NCBI RefSeq assembly: GCF_022879575.1
Contig: NZ_CP084263.1
Coordinates: 1 to 64,000, forward strand
From: Caballeronia sp. SL2Y3
GTDB lineage: Bacteria; Pseudomonadota; Gammaproteobacteria; Burkholderiales; Burkholderiaceae
Length of the DNA stretch: 64,000 bases
Direction: 5' to 3'
Shown one piece after another: positions 33,288 through 41,098 of this stretch. The notes under the pieces are model-generated. The model searched no databases and was not told the origin of the DNA. It saw only the letters and a list, made by a program, of their open reading frames with translations. A program made the translations under genes and the position numbers. Position 1 is the first letter of the stretch, and every line of letters begins with the position of its first letter.

Positions 33288-35183
33288 CTACAGGCCGAGC
33301 CGGGTCGGCAACCAAAGTGAGAAAGACGGCACCAGAACCAGCGCCACCAGTGCGATGGCCAGCACCAGCAGATATTTGACCATGGGACGCGCCACCGCCT
33401 TCATGTCCGTGCCGGTGATCGCGCAGGTCGCGAACAGGCCGAGACCGACGGGCGGAGCGAAAAGGCCGAAACCCATCGCGACGACGATCACCGTGCCGAA
33501 GTGCAGAGGGTTGATGCCGAGCTGCGTCGCGATCGGCGTGAGCAGCGGGCCGAAGATGATGAGCGCGGGCGCGCCTTCCAGCACCGCGCCGAACACGATC
33601 ATGATGAGCACGGAGAGCAGCAGGAACATGGTCGGGCCATACTGATGCGCGAACGCGATCATCGAATCGGACACGAGCGCGGGAATCTGCTCGATGGTCA
33701 GCGCGAACGAAACGCTCGATGCGGCCGCCACGATGAACAGAATACTGCTCGCCATCGACGCCGAGCGCACGAACACGCGCGCGATCGACTTCGGCGTGAG
33801 TTCGCGGAACGCGAGCCAGCCGACGACGAGGGCATAGACCACGGCGAACGCCGATACTTCCGTCGATGTCGCGATGCCCGAAGTTACGCCCTTGCCGATC
33901 ATCGCGATCATGACCAGCGCGACGAGCGCGCCGCCGAGCAGCGGCAGCCACGCACGCGGGTGCGTCAGGGCATCGGCGAGATTGATGCGCCGGCCGCAGA
34001 TGACGGCGACGATCGCGAGCGCCACGGCGAGCACCGCGGCCGGCACGACGCCTGCGAGAAACAGGCCGGCGATCGAAATGTTCGCGACGAAGCCCATGAT
34101 GATCATGTTGACGCACGGCGGGATGGTTTCCGCCATCACGGCGCTGCAGGCGAGCAGCGCGGCGGCTTCGTTCGGGTCCTCGCGGCTCTGGCGCACCGCG
34201 GGCATGACCACGCCGCCGACCGCCGCGATATCCGCCAGCTTCGAGCCGGACACGCCCGAGAAGAACGCGGTCGCCATGATCGTGATGAGGCCGAGACCGC
34301 CGCGTACCCGCCCGAACATGCGCAGCAGTAGTTCGATCAGTCGCGACGACATCCCGTTCGTTTCCATCAGAAGGCCGGCGAGCACGAAAAACGGAATGGC
34401 GAGCAGTACGAAATGATCGGTGCCGGCCATGACCTGCTGCGAATACACGAGCATCGGCAGGGACGGTTCCGCGAGGAAGTAGAGCAGGGCCGAGAAGGCG
34501 AGCACGAAGCCGATCGGCACGCCGAGCACGAGTCCGCCGATGAAGCCGATGGCGAGCAGCGCGCCCGGCCGCACCGAATGACCGGGCACGAGCACGTCCC
34601 ACGCAAACACCGCAGCCGCGATTGCCACGCAGCCGAGCAGCGTGCCGAGCACGAGTCGGCGCGTGCCGTTCAACGCATGGGCGAGGGCGAACACTGTCAT
34701 GAACAGGCTGCCCGCGACGAGCGGATACACGTTGATCCACGCGGGCAGGCCGCTCGGCGTCATCTGCCCGTATGAATCGACGAGCAGCAGACACGACGAC
34801 ACGCAAAGATTGGCGGCGACGCCCGCGATCACCCAATGGCCGGCATGCACGAGCGCCGGTTGCCAGCGCTTCGGCAGCATGCCGCGAAACAGATCGACGC
34901 CCACGTGCTGGCTGCGCCCGAGCACGGTGGCCGCGCCGAAGAAGACCAGCACGATCATCAGCGCGCGGGCGACTTCCTCGGCCCAGTCGAACGGGTCGTG
35001 CAGGAAATAGCGGTAGATAACGGACAGAAACACCACGAGCACGTCCGCCGCGAGCACGGCCGCGCACAGATATTCGATGCCGTGCATCAGGTGCCCGAGA
35101 CCGCGCGCAAGCGGCGTCTCGCGACCGAAGTCCGGCGCGGCGAGCGTGGCTTCGGGGCCGGGCGTCGCAGAGAAGGTGGTCAT
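33288..35183 (-). CDS. Fused TRAP transporter permease (DctQ-DctM)
   Basis: The protein has 631 aa. Residues 1-185 form the small DctQ-like subunit (four membrane segments, IYRYFLHDPFDWAEEVARAL motif) and about 190-631 the large DctM-like subunit (about twelve segments, with GLLMETNGMSSRLIEL). Fused QM subunits are known in TRAP systems and couple sodium entry to acid uptake. The ribosome site is GGAGGA. It lies 16 bp downstream of the DctP gene and upstream of lacI. The cargo is probably a carboxylate or sugar acid. Confidence 0.92.
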   Translation of the reverse strand: MTTFSATPGPEATLAAPDFGRETPLARGLGHLMHGIEYLCAAVLAADVLVVFLSVIYRYFLHDPFDWAEEVARALMIVLVFFGAATVLGRSQHVGVDLFRGMLPKRWQPALVHAGHWVIAGVAANLCVSSCLLLVDSYGQMTPSGLPAWINVYPLVAGSLFMTVFALAHALNGTRRLVLGTLLGCVAIAAAVFAWDVLVPGHSVRPGALLAIGFIGGLVLGVPIGFVLAFSALLYFLAEPSLPMLVYSQQVMAGTDHFVLLAIPFFVLAGLLMETNGMSSRLIELLLRMFGRVRGGLGLITIMATAFFSGVSGSKLADIAAVGGVVMPAVRQSREDPNEAAALLACSAVMAETIPPCVNMIIMGFVANISIAGLFLAGVVPAAVLAVALAIVAVICGRRINLADALTHPRAWLPLLGGALVALVMIAMIGKGVTSGIATSTEVSAFAVVYALVVGWLAFRELTPKSIARVFVRSASMASSILFIVAAASSVSFALTIEQIPALVSDSMIAFAHQYGPTMFLLLSVLIMIVFGAVLEGAPALIIFGPLLTPIATQLGINPLHFGTVIVVAMGFGLFAPPVGLGLFATCAITGTDMKAVARPMVKYLLVLAIALVALVLVPSFSLWLPTRLGL

Positions 35184-35199
35184 GGCGTCGTTCCTCCGT

Positions 35200-36231
35200 T
35201 CAGGCCCGGGCCGAGGCGATGGCGGTGAAAAGCGGCGCGGTCGCGGGATATTGCTTCGCGAAGTTCGCGTACAACTGCGTCTGCATTTCCTTGCGCGCGG
35301 TGTCGCGATCGGCCTGCGACATCGGGTAGAAGGTCATGCCGCGCTTCCTGAGTTCCTGCTCGGCGCTGGCGGCGGTCTGGATCGCCGTGACGCGCTGCTT
35401 CGCGGTGGCGTCCTGCGCGGCCTTCTGGAATGCGGGACGCAGGTTCTCGGGGATCTTTGCGAGCGCGCGGCGGCCCATCACGACGACGAGCGGGCTGAAG
35501 ACGTGTTGCGTCTGCCAACACGACTTCACGACCTCGTCGTACTTGCTGGCGAGCACGGTGGCGCAATCGTGTTCGAAGCCGTCGACGACGCCCGTCTGCG
35601 CGGCCATGTACAGTTCGCCGATGGGAATGGGCGTCGGCACCGCGCCCATCAGCTTGAAGGTTTCCATGAACGCGGGCGTGGGCAGGACACGCAGCTTCAC
35701 GCCCTTGATGTCCGCGAGCGATTGCGTCGGCTTCTTCGTGAAGACATTTCGGCCTCCGAAGGAATAGCCCCATGTGACGACGGAGCAGCCGGCGCGCTGT
35801 TGCAGCATGCTGTCGAACGACTTGCCGACGCTGCCGTCCATCGCGCGGCCGACGTGGTCGAAACTGTCGAAGACGTAGCCGAGGTCCAGCATGCCCAGCT
35901 CGGGCAGCACGGTCGCCCAGATCGACGAGCCGGTGACCATCATGTCCACGGCGCCTACCTTGACCTGCTGCACGACGTCGCTTTCCTTGCCGAGCTGGTT
36001 GTTCGGGAAGTAGTCGATGCGGATCTGGTCGCCCACGCTCGCCTTCAAGTTCGCGGCGAGATTCTGATACCAGACGTAGTGCGCGGCGTTCTCGTTCGCG
36101 GGCATCGAGGACGACAAGCGCAGCGCGACGGCCGGCTGCGCGCGCACGATGGCGGGAAAGCCCGCGCCCGCCGCCGCGAGCGAGGCTGCCGAGGCCGTCT
36201 GAAGGAACCGTCGCCGGGAAATCGAATGCAT
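35200..36231 (-). CDS. TRAP transporter solute-binding protein (DctP family)
   Basis: The protein has 343 aa. A twin-arginine-like signal (SRRRFLQTASAASLA) precedes the mature protein at about residue 32. The DctP fold is recognisable by the conserved IKGVKLRVLPTPAFMETFK region, whose Arg is the usual carboxylate-binding residue, and GELYMAAQTGVVDGFEHD. It binds the cargo in the periplasm and delivers it to the fused permease. The ATG at 36231 follows AGGAGA. It is the first gene of the operon, directly behind the LacI-type operator candidate. Confidence 0.9.
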   Translation of the reverse strand: MHSISRRRFLQTASAASLAAAGAGFPAIVRAQPAVALRLSSSMPANENAAHYVWYQNLAANLKASVGDQIRIDYFPNNQLGKESDVVQQVKVGAVDMMVTGSSIWATVLPELGMLDLGYVFDSFDHVGRAMDGSVGKSFDSMLQQRAGCSVVTWGYSFGGRNVFTKKPTQSLADIKGVKLRVLPTPAFMETFKLMGAVPTPIPIGELYMAAQTGVVDGFEHDCATVLASKYDEVVKSCWQTQHVFSPLVVVMGRRALAKIPENLRPAFQKAAQDATAKQRVTAIQTAASAEQELRKRGMTFYPMSQADRDTARKEMQTQLYANFAKQYPATAPLFTAIASARA

Positions 36232-36296
36232 GGTGTGTCTCCTGATTGCCGCGTGAGCGCGGACGAGTTGTGCGCACGGGACCATCCGCCGCGCGA

Positions 36297-36323
36297 CTGT
36301 ATCGATTTAGTGTATCGATACAG
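36297..36323. promoter_or_regulatory. LacI-type operator candidate
   Basis: CTGTATCGAT (36297-36306) and ATCGATACAG (36314-36323) are inverted repeats separated by 7 bp. A nested perfect palindrome TGTATCGATACA (36311-36322) has a central CG as in most LacI-family operators. It lies 66-92 bp before the dctP-like start and upstream of the divergent GntR gene. Position suggests control by the LacI protein encoded at 32190-33269. Confidence 0.65.
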
Positions 36324-36516
36324 TAGGCGAGCGGTTTTCGACGGTCAACCGCACGTTTTCCCGTAGGCTCGTCCGTTTTGCGACGGCGTCGCCCTACCTG
36401 CGGACGCATTGGATCGGTCCATTGCGTCAACCGCAGCGCACACGAGACGCCCTACAACTCGGCGTTTTCACCTAGTTGACTCGTCGAGAGACTCTGCCCA
36501 AACTGCGTTGCATGCG

Positions 36517-36528
36517 GTGTGATCACAC
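36517..36528. promoter_or_regulatory. GntR-type operator candidate GTGTGATCACAC
   Basis: A perfect 12-bp palindrome ends 39 bp before the GTG of the GntR gene. FadR-subfamily regulators often bind short palindromes at their own promoters, so autoregulation is likely. A CRP-like half-site reading (TGTGA/TCACA) is possible, but the spacing is too short for CRP. The rest of the 336-bp gap (36232-36567) holds only the LacI-type site. Confidence 0.45.
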
Positions 36529-36567
36529 ATCACAACGACAACAGGTATGCCTTTCGGAGGTCTTCTC

Positions 36568-37326
36568 GTGGCGACTCGCGCATCACCGGACTTACCGGCA
36601 CTCGAACTGGTTGCACGCGAGACGATGGCGAGCCGCGTCTACACGCAGTTGAGGGAAGCCATCATGACCGGCCGCTTCGCGCCCGGGCAGTTGCTGAGCC
36701 TGCGCAGCGTCGCGGAAGCGGTCGGCTCCTCGACGATGCCGGTGCGCGCGGCGCTCACCCGCTTGCAGGCGGAAGGCGCGCTGATCGACGGACCCGGCCG
36801 TGCGCTCATGGTCCCGCCGATGACGCTCGAACTGCTCGAAGAACTCCGCGACGTGCGCGTCGCGCTCGAAGGCGCGGTGGCCAAACGCGCGGCTTCGCGA
36901 ATGACCCGCTCGCATCTCGCCTCGCTACAGGAGATCTTCGACGAGATGGATGCCCACGTGGAAGCGGGCGACGTGGCCGCCTACCTGCGCAGCAACTTCC
37001 GGTTTCATAGCGCGATCTACGCGCACGGCGCGAGCGACATCACCCAGGCGACGATCCAGAACCTCTGGATGCGCATCGGTCCGTTTCTCAACCTCGTCGC
37101 GCCTGACATTCCTCACATGCGCCGTTCGATGGCCGCGCATCGCCATATCGTCGAGGCGCTGTGGCGCGGCGACGGCGAGGGCGCGCGCGCCGGCATCGAG
37201 GAGGACATCGGCGACGCCGCGGCCGATCTGCAGGAGCGCCTGCAAAGCGCCACGAGCGACGAAGCAAGCGACGAAGCAAGCGACGAAGAAAGCGACGACG
37301 GCGGCGGCAATCTGGCGCAAGCCTGA
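36568..37326 (+). CDS. GntR regulator, FadR/FCD subfamily, with acidic tail
   Basis: The protein has 252 aa: winged helix about residues 20-85 (SRVYTQLREAIMTGRFAPGQ, AVGSSTMPVRAALTRL) and FCD domain about 95-225 with metal-binding residues in FRFHSAIYAHG and MAAHRHIVEAL. The C-terminus carries a short SDEA repeat tail. The GTG at 36568 is chosen because GGAGG lies 7 bases before it; an ATG 21 bases earlier lacks a usable site. It heads the operon that runs to 46627 and is divergent from the TRAP operon, so it is the likely regulator of the catabolic genes. Confidence 0.88.
   Translation: MATRASPDLPALELVARETMASRVYTQLREAIMTGRFAPGQLLSLRSVAEAVGSSTMPVRAALTRLQAEGALIDGPGRALMVPPMTLELLEELRDVRVALEGAVAKRAASRMTRSHLASLQEIFDEMDAHVEAGDVAAYLRSNFRFHSAIYAHGASDITQATIQNLWMRIGPFLNLVAPDIPHMRRSMAAHRHIVEALWRGDGEGARAGIEEDIGDAAADLQERLQSATSDEASDEASDEESDDGGGNLAQA
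37255..37296 (+). repeat. 12-bp tandem repeat encoding SDEA units
   Basis: The unit AGCGACGAAGCA occurs 3.5 times (one copy has GAAGAA) at the 3' end of the GntR gene. It encodes SDEASDEASDEESDD. Copy-number change would alter the tail without breaking frame, because the unit is a multiple of three. Confidence 0.85.
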
Positions 37327-37372
37327 ATCGAAGAAGATTCGTACAACGAATGAAAACAACCGGAGACGGACA

Positions 37373-38179
37373 ATGACGGTTCTGCAGATGCTGAAACCGC
37401 GCGCGGGCTTGCGCGTGCTCATCACGGGAGGCGCATCGGGCATCGGGCTCGTGATCGCCCGGGCGTTCGTCGATGCAGGCGCGCGCGTCCATGTATGCGA
37501 TGCGAGCCAGCAAGCGATAGACGAGCTCGCCCACGCCGAAGCGGGCGCGGAAATGAACCCGATCACGGCGACGCTCGCGGATGTATCGGACCGCGACGCG
37601 GTGGAGCGCGTGTTCGCGGACGTGCAAAGCCAGCTCGGCGGGCTGGATGTGCTCGTGAACAACGCCGGCATTGCCGGGCCGACCGGCGGCATCGACGAGA
37701 TCGACGTCAAGGCGTGGGAAGACACCGTCGATGTCAATCTGAACGCGCAGTTCTACTTCGCGCGCCGTGCGGTGCCGCTGCTACGCGAAGCGAGGGAAGG
37801 CGGGGCGATCATCGCGCTGTCCTCGGTCGCCGGGCGTCTCGGCTACGCATTCCGCACGCCGTACGCCGCGACGAAATGGGCCGTGGTCGGCATGACCAAG
37901 AGCCTCGCGATCGAACTGGGTCCCGACAACATACGCGTCAATGCGATACAGCCGGGCATCGTGAAAGGACCTCGCATCGAACGCGTGATCGACGCGCGCG
38001 CGAAGCAACTCGATCTCTCTTACGAAGAGATGGAGAAGCAGTATCTCGCGAAGATTTCGCTGCGCCGCATGACGACGCCGGAAGAAGTCGCGGCCACCGC
38101 GCTCTTCCTGTGCTCGCCTGCAGGCAGCGGCATCTCGGGACAGGCTATCTCGGTCTGCGGCAACGTCGAAGTTCTCTAA
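37373..38179 (+). CDS. Classical SDR oxidoreductase
   Basis: The protein has 268 aa. The cofactor motif is ITGGASGIGLVIA (TGxxxGxG), followed by NNAG (about residue 92), the catalytic Ser in LSSVAG and YAATK (YxxxK). It ends with the usual SGISGQAISVCGNVEVL tail. It is a NAD(P)-dependent alcohol or ketone reductase of the FabG-like group. A CGGAGACGG site precedes the ATG. As the first enzyme gene of the operon it likely oxidises a hydroxyl of the imported substrate; which one is not clear. Confidence 0.88.
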   Translation: MTVLQMLKPRAGLRVLITGGASGIGLVIARAFVDAGARVHVCDASQQAIDELAHAEAGAEMNPITATLADVSDRDAVERVFADVQSQLGGLDVLVNNAGIAGPTGGIDEIDVKAWEDTVDVNLNAQFYFARRAVPLLREAREGGAIIALSSVAGRLGYAFRTPYAATKWAVVGMTKSLAIELGPDNIRVNAIQPGIVKGPRIERVIDARAKQLDLSYEEMEKQYLAKISLRRMTTPEEVAATALFLCSPAGSGISGQAISVCGNVEVL

Positions 38180-38194
38180 ACGCACGAGGATTCC

Positions 38195-39127
38195 ATGGCA
38201 ACGAAACGCAAGGTCATCATCACCTGCGCGCCGACCGGCGCCATTCACACGCCGTCCATGTCGCCGTATCTGCCGGTCACGCCGCAGGAAATCGGCGATG
38301 CCGCGCTCGCCGCCGCCAAGGAAGGCGCCGCGATCATTCACCTTCACGCACGCGACCCGAACGATGGCCGTCCGACGCAGGACCCCGCCGTGTTCCAGGA
38401 ATTTCTGCCGCGCATCAAGGCGGAAACCGACGCGGTCATCAACCTGACGACCGGCGGCAGTCCGCACATGACGGTGGCCGAGCGCCTGAAGCCCGCGCAT
38501 CACTTTCAGCCGGAGGTGGCGTCGCTGAACATGGGCTCGATGAACTTCGGCCTCTATCCGATGCTCGATCGCTTCAAGGAGCTCAAGCACGACTGGGAGC
38601 GCAAGCATCTCGAGAACAGCCGCGATCTCGTGTTCAAGAACACGTTCGCGGATATCGAATACATCCTGACTTCGTGCGGCGCGAACGGCACGCGCTTCGA
38701 GTTCGAGTGCTACGACATCTCGCACTTGTACAACCTCGCGCATTTCGTGGATCGCGGGTTGGCGAAGCCGCCGTTCTTCGTGCAGAGCGTGTTCGGGCTT
38801 CTGGGCGGCATCGGCGCGCATCCGGAAGACCTCGCGCACATGAAGCGAACCGCCGATCGCCTCTTCGGCAGCGATTACGTCTGGTCGATTCTCGGCGCGG
38901 GCCGCAACCAGATCGCGCTCGGGTCCATCGGCGTCGCGCAAGGGTCCAACGTGCGCGTCGGACTCGAAGACTCGCTGTGGATCGAGCCCGGCAAGCTGGC
39001 CGATTCGAGCGCGGCGCAGGTGCGCAAGATCAAGCAGGTGATCGAAGGGCTGTCGCTCGATATCGCCACGCCCGCCGAAGCGCGCCAGATGCTGCAACTG
39101 AAGGGCGCGGACAACACCAATTTCTGA
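38195..39127 (+). CDS. BKACE family beta-keto acid cleavage enzyme (DUF849)
   Basis: The protein has 310 aa. The N-terminal ITCAPTGAIHTPSMSPYLP and zinc-ligand HLHARDP motifs are the BKACE signature, with INLTTGGSPHM and FECYDISHL further on. Family members (first known as Kce) condense a beta-keto acid with acetyl-CoA and release acetoacetate plus a CoA ester. Here the neighbouring dehydrogenases could form the beta-keto acid from a hydroxy or sugar acid. A GAGGAT site precedes the ATG; the gap to the SDR gene is 15 bp. Confidence 0.9.
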   Translation: MATKRKVIITCAPTGAIHTPSMSPYLPVTPQEIGDAALAAAKEGAAIIHLHARDPNDGRPTQDPAVFQEFLPRIKAETDAVINLTTGGSPHMTVAERLKPAHHFQPEVASLNMGSMNFGLYPMLDRFKELKHDWERKHLENSRDLVFKNTFADIEYILTSCGANGTRFEFECYDISHLYNLAHFVDRGLAKPPFFVQSVFGLLGGIGAHPEDLAHMKRTADRLFGSDYVWSILGAGRNQIALGSIGVAQGSNVRVGLEDSLWIEPGKLADSSAAQVRKIKQVIEGLSLDIATPAEARQMLQLKGADNTNF

Positions 39128-39140
39128 CCGGGAGCGCACA

Positions 39141-39920
39141 GTGAGCGCGAAGCTGAAAGTCGTCGCGATGCCGACGGGATGGCTCACCGTCGATCGCTCG
39201 TCGCAAGTCTATGGTCGTTACTTCGGCCAGCAGATCAAAGTGCCGGTGTGGTCCACGGCCATCGTCGGCGCGGACAAGAAGATCGTGGTCGATACGGGCA
39301 TCCACGATCCGGGCTGGGTTTCGAACTTCGTTTGCCCGTGCGATCAGGCGCCGGAAGAAAGGCTGGAACGCGCGCTGAAGGAATACGTCGGCTGGAGCGC
39401 GGACGAGGTCGATATCGTCATCAACACGCACCTGCATTACGACCACTCCGGCGGCAATACGCTCTTCAAGAACGCGCGATTCGTGGTGCAGGCGCAGGAA
39501 TGGGAATACGCGGGTCGCCCGCTGCCGACGCAGGCCACCTATTACCAGGAGTTTCTGATCGGCCGCGAGCCGCTGGCGTACTTCCGCTGGCAGTTCGCGC
39601 ACGGTGTTACCGATATCGTGCCGGGCGTGCGCGTGGTGCCGACGCCGGGTCACACGCCGGGCCATCAGTCCGTCGCCGTGGATACGGAAGAAGGCGTCGT
39701 GCTGATCGCGGGAGATTGCGCGAACTGCATGGAAAACATCGTCGATCTGGTGCCCGTCGGCATCGTGCACGAGACGCTTGCCGAGATCGGCTCGCTCTCG
39801 CGCATACGCCAGATCGCCGACTTCGTGATTCCCGGACACGATCCCAACGTCGTGCCGGGAAGCGCGGGCATCGCATTGCCGGCGAGCGCGCGCTTGCCGC
39901 ATGTAGTGAAAGAGGCGTAA
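39141..39920 (+). CDS. MBL-fold metallohydrolase (lactonase-like)
   Basis: The protein has 259 aa. The HLHYDH motif (about residues 97-102), a later His in GHTPGH, Asp in AGDCANCM and His in GHDPNV give the two-zinc site of the metallo-beta-lactamase fold. The general layout is that of AHL lactonase AttM/AiiA or 4-pyridoxolactonase relatives. In this operon the substrate may be a lactone or thioester formed from the catabolite. The GTG start at 39141 has GGGAG upstream; there is no suitable ATG. Confidence 0.83.
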   Translation: MSAKLKVVAMPTGWLTVDRSSQVYGRYFGQQIKVPVWSTAIVGADKKIVVDTGIHDPGWVSNFVCPCDQAPEERLERALKEYVGWSADEVDIVINTHLHYDHSGGNTLFKNARFVVQAQEWEYAGRPLPTQATYYQEFLIGREPLAYFRWQFAHGVTDIVPGVRVVPTPGHTPGHQSVAVDTEEGVVLIAGDCANCMENIVDLVPVGIVHETLAEIGSLSRIRQIADFVIPGHDPNVVPGSAGIALPASARLPHVVKEA

Positions 39921-39959
39921 GACCGAAAGCAGTCAAGAAGACAACCAGCGGAGGAAGAC

Positions 39960-41087
39960 ATGAAAGCATGGACGAATACGATCCGTCATGCGGGCCGGGC
40001 AGCGCTCGGCCTCGCGATGGCGACGGCGCTTGCGATGTCGGGAAGCGCGCACGCAGCGGGCAAATACAAGGTGTTTCTGTCGATGAGCTATGTCGGCAAC
40101 GACTGGCAGACGGAAGCCGCGAACATGGTCAAGGCCATGGCGAACACGCCGGCGTTGAAGGACAAGGTCGATCTCGAAGTGCAGGTCGCGGGCACCGACG
40201 CGCAGAAGCAGATCCAGCAGATCAACTCGATGGTGCAGGCGGGCGCGAAGGCCATCATCATCTATCCGATCTCGCCCACTGCGCTGAATCGCGCGATCAA
40301 GAATGCCTGTTCGAAGGGCGTGGTCGTCGCGGCGTACGACGCCGAAGTGACCGAGCCGTGCGCGCATAACGTGAACATCGATCAGCATCAGGCCGGCACG
40401 GTGACCGCGGAATGGCTCGCGAAGACGATCAACGGCAAGGGCAACATCGTGCTCATCAACGGCGTGCCGGGCACGTCGGTGGACCGCGCCCGCACCGAAG
40501 CCGCGAAGGCCGTGTTCGCGAAGTATCCGGGCATCAAGATCGTCGCGGAAGGCACCGGCATGTGGAGCCAGGCGACGGCCAAGACCGAACTGTCGAAGAT
40601 TCTCGCCACCAATAGCTGGGACAAGATCGACGGCTTGTGGATGCAGGTCGGCTGCTTCACGGCGGCGTCGATGCAGCTCGACGCGGGCATCGCGGACGAC
40701 AAGATCAAGCCGTGCGCGGGCGAATCGTCGAACGGGCATCGCGTGCAGATGCTGCCGCCGGGCGAGGTCAAGGGACAGGGCGCGTATCGCTCGATCGGCT
40801 ACCGTTCGATCTCGTACGGCGCGCCGCCGTACTCCGGCGCGATGGCGCTCAAGATGGCTGTCGCGAAGCTCGACGGCAAGGACTTCCCGCAGCACATCAC
40901 GCTCAAGTTGCCGCTCGTGGAGAACGGCCAGTCGAAGTTGTGCAAGACCGGCAGCATCGACGAACTGAAGGCGGGCTGCACGGCATTCAGCCCGGACAAG
41001 GTGCCGCCGGGCTGGTTCGCGGACATCTACTCCGAAGACACGAAGGAAGTCGGCTTCAACGCGGCGCTCACGGGCAACCAGGACTAA
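39960..41087 (+). CDS. Ribose-type ABC substrate-binding protein
   Basis: The protein has 375 aa with a signal peptide (cleavage SAHA-AGK, about residue 33). It shows a type I periplasmic-binding fold of the RbsB/XylF group, with the QQINSMVQAGAKAIIIYPIS segment. It contains cysteine pairs (about residues 115 and 132; NACSK and EPCAH) that could form a disulfide. GGAGGA precedes the ATG. It supplies the sugar or sugar-like ligand to the transporter encoded by the next two genes. Confidence 0.9.
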   Translation: MKAWTNTIRHAGRAALGLAMATALAMSGSAHAAGKYKVFLSMSYVGNDWQTEAANMVKAMANTPALKDKVDLEVQVAGTDAQKQIQQINSMVQAGAKAIIIYPISPTALNRAIKNACSKGVVVAAYDAEVTEPCAHNVNIDQHQAGTVTAEWLAKTINGKGNIVLINGVPGTSVDRARTEAAKAVFAKYPGIKIVAEGTGMWSQATAKTELSKILATNSWDKIDGLWMQVGCFTAASMQLDAGIADDKIKPCAGESSNGHRVQMLPPGEVKGQGAYRSIGYRSISYGAPPYSGAMALKMAVAKLDGKDFPQHITLKLPLVENGQSKLCKTGSIDELKAGCTAFSPDKVPPGWFADIYSEDTKEVGFNAALTGNQD

Positions 41088-41098
41088 AGGCGCTCATC

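Noticed and set aside
36517..36528. CRP site
   Set aside because: TGTGA and TCACA are directly adjacent instead of separated by 6 bp, so a GntR-type palindrome is the better reading.
37255..37296. CRISPR-like repeat
   Set aside because: The units are adjacent 12-mers inside a coding frame with no spacers.
38195..39187. Long minus-strand frame opposite the BKACE gene
   Set aside because: Same GC-driven antisense artefact; the plus strand encodes a complete BKACE.
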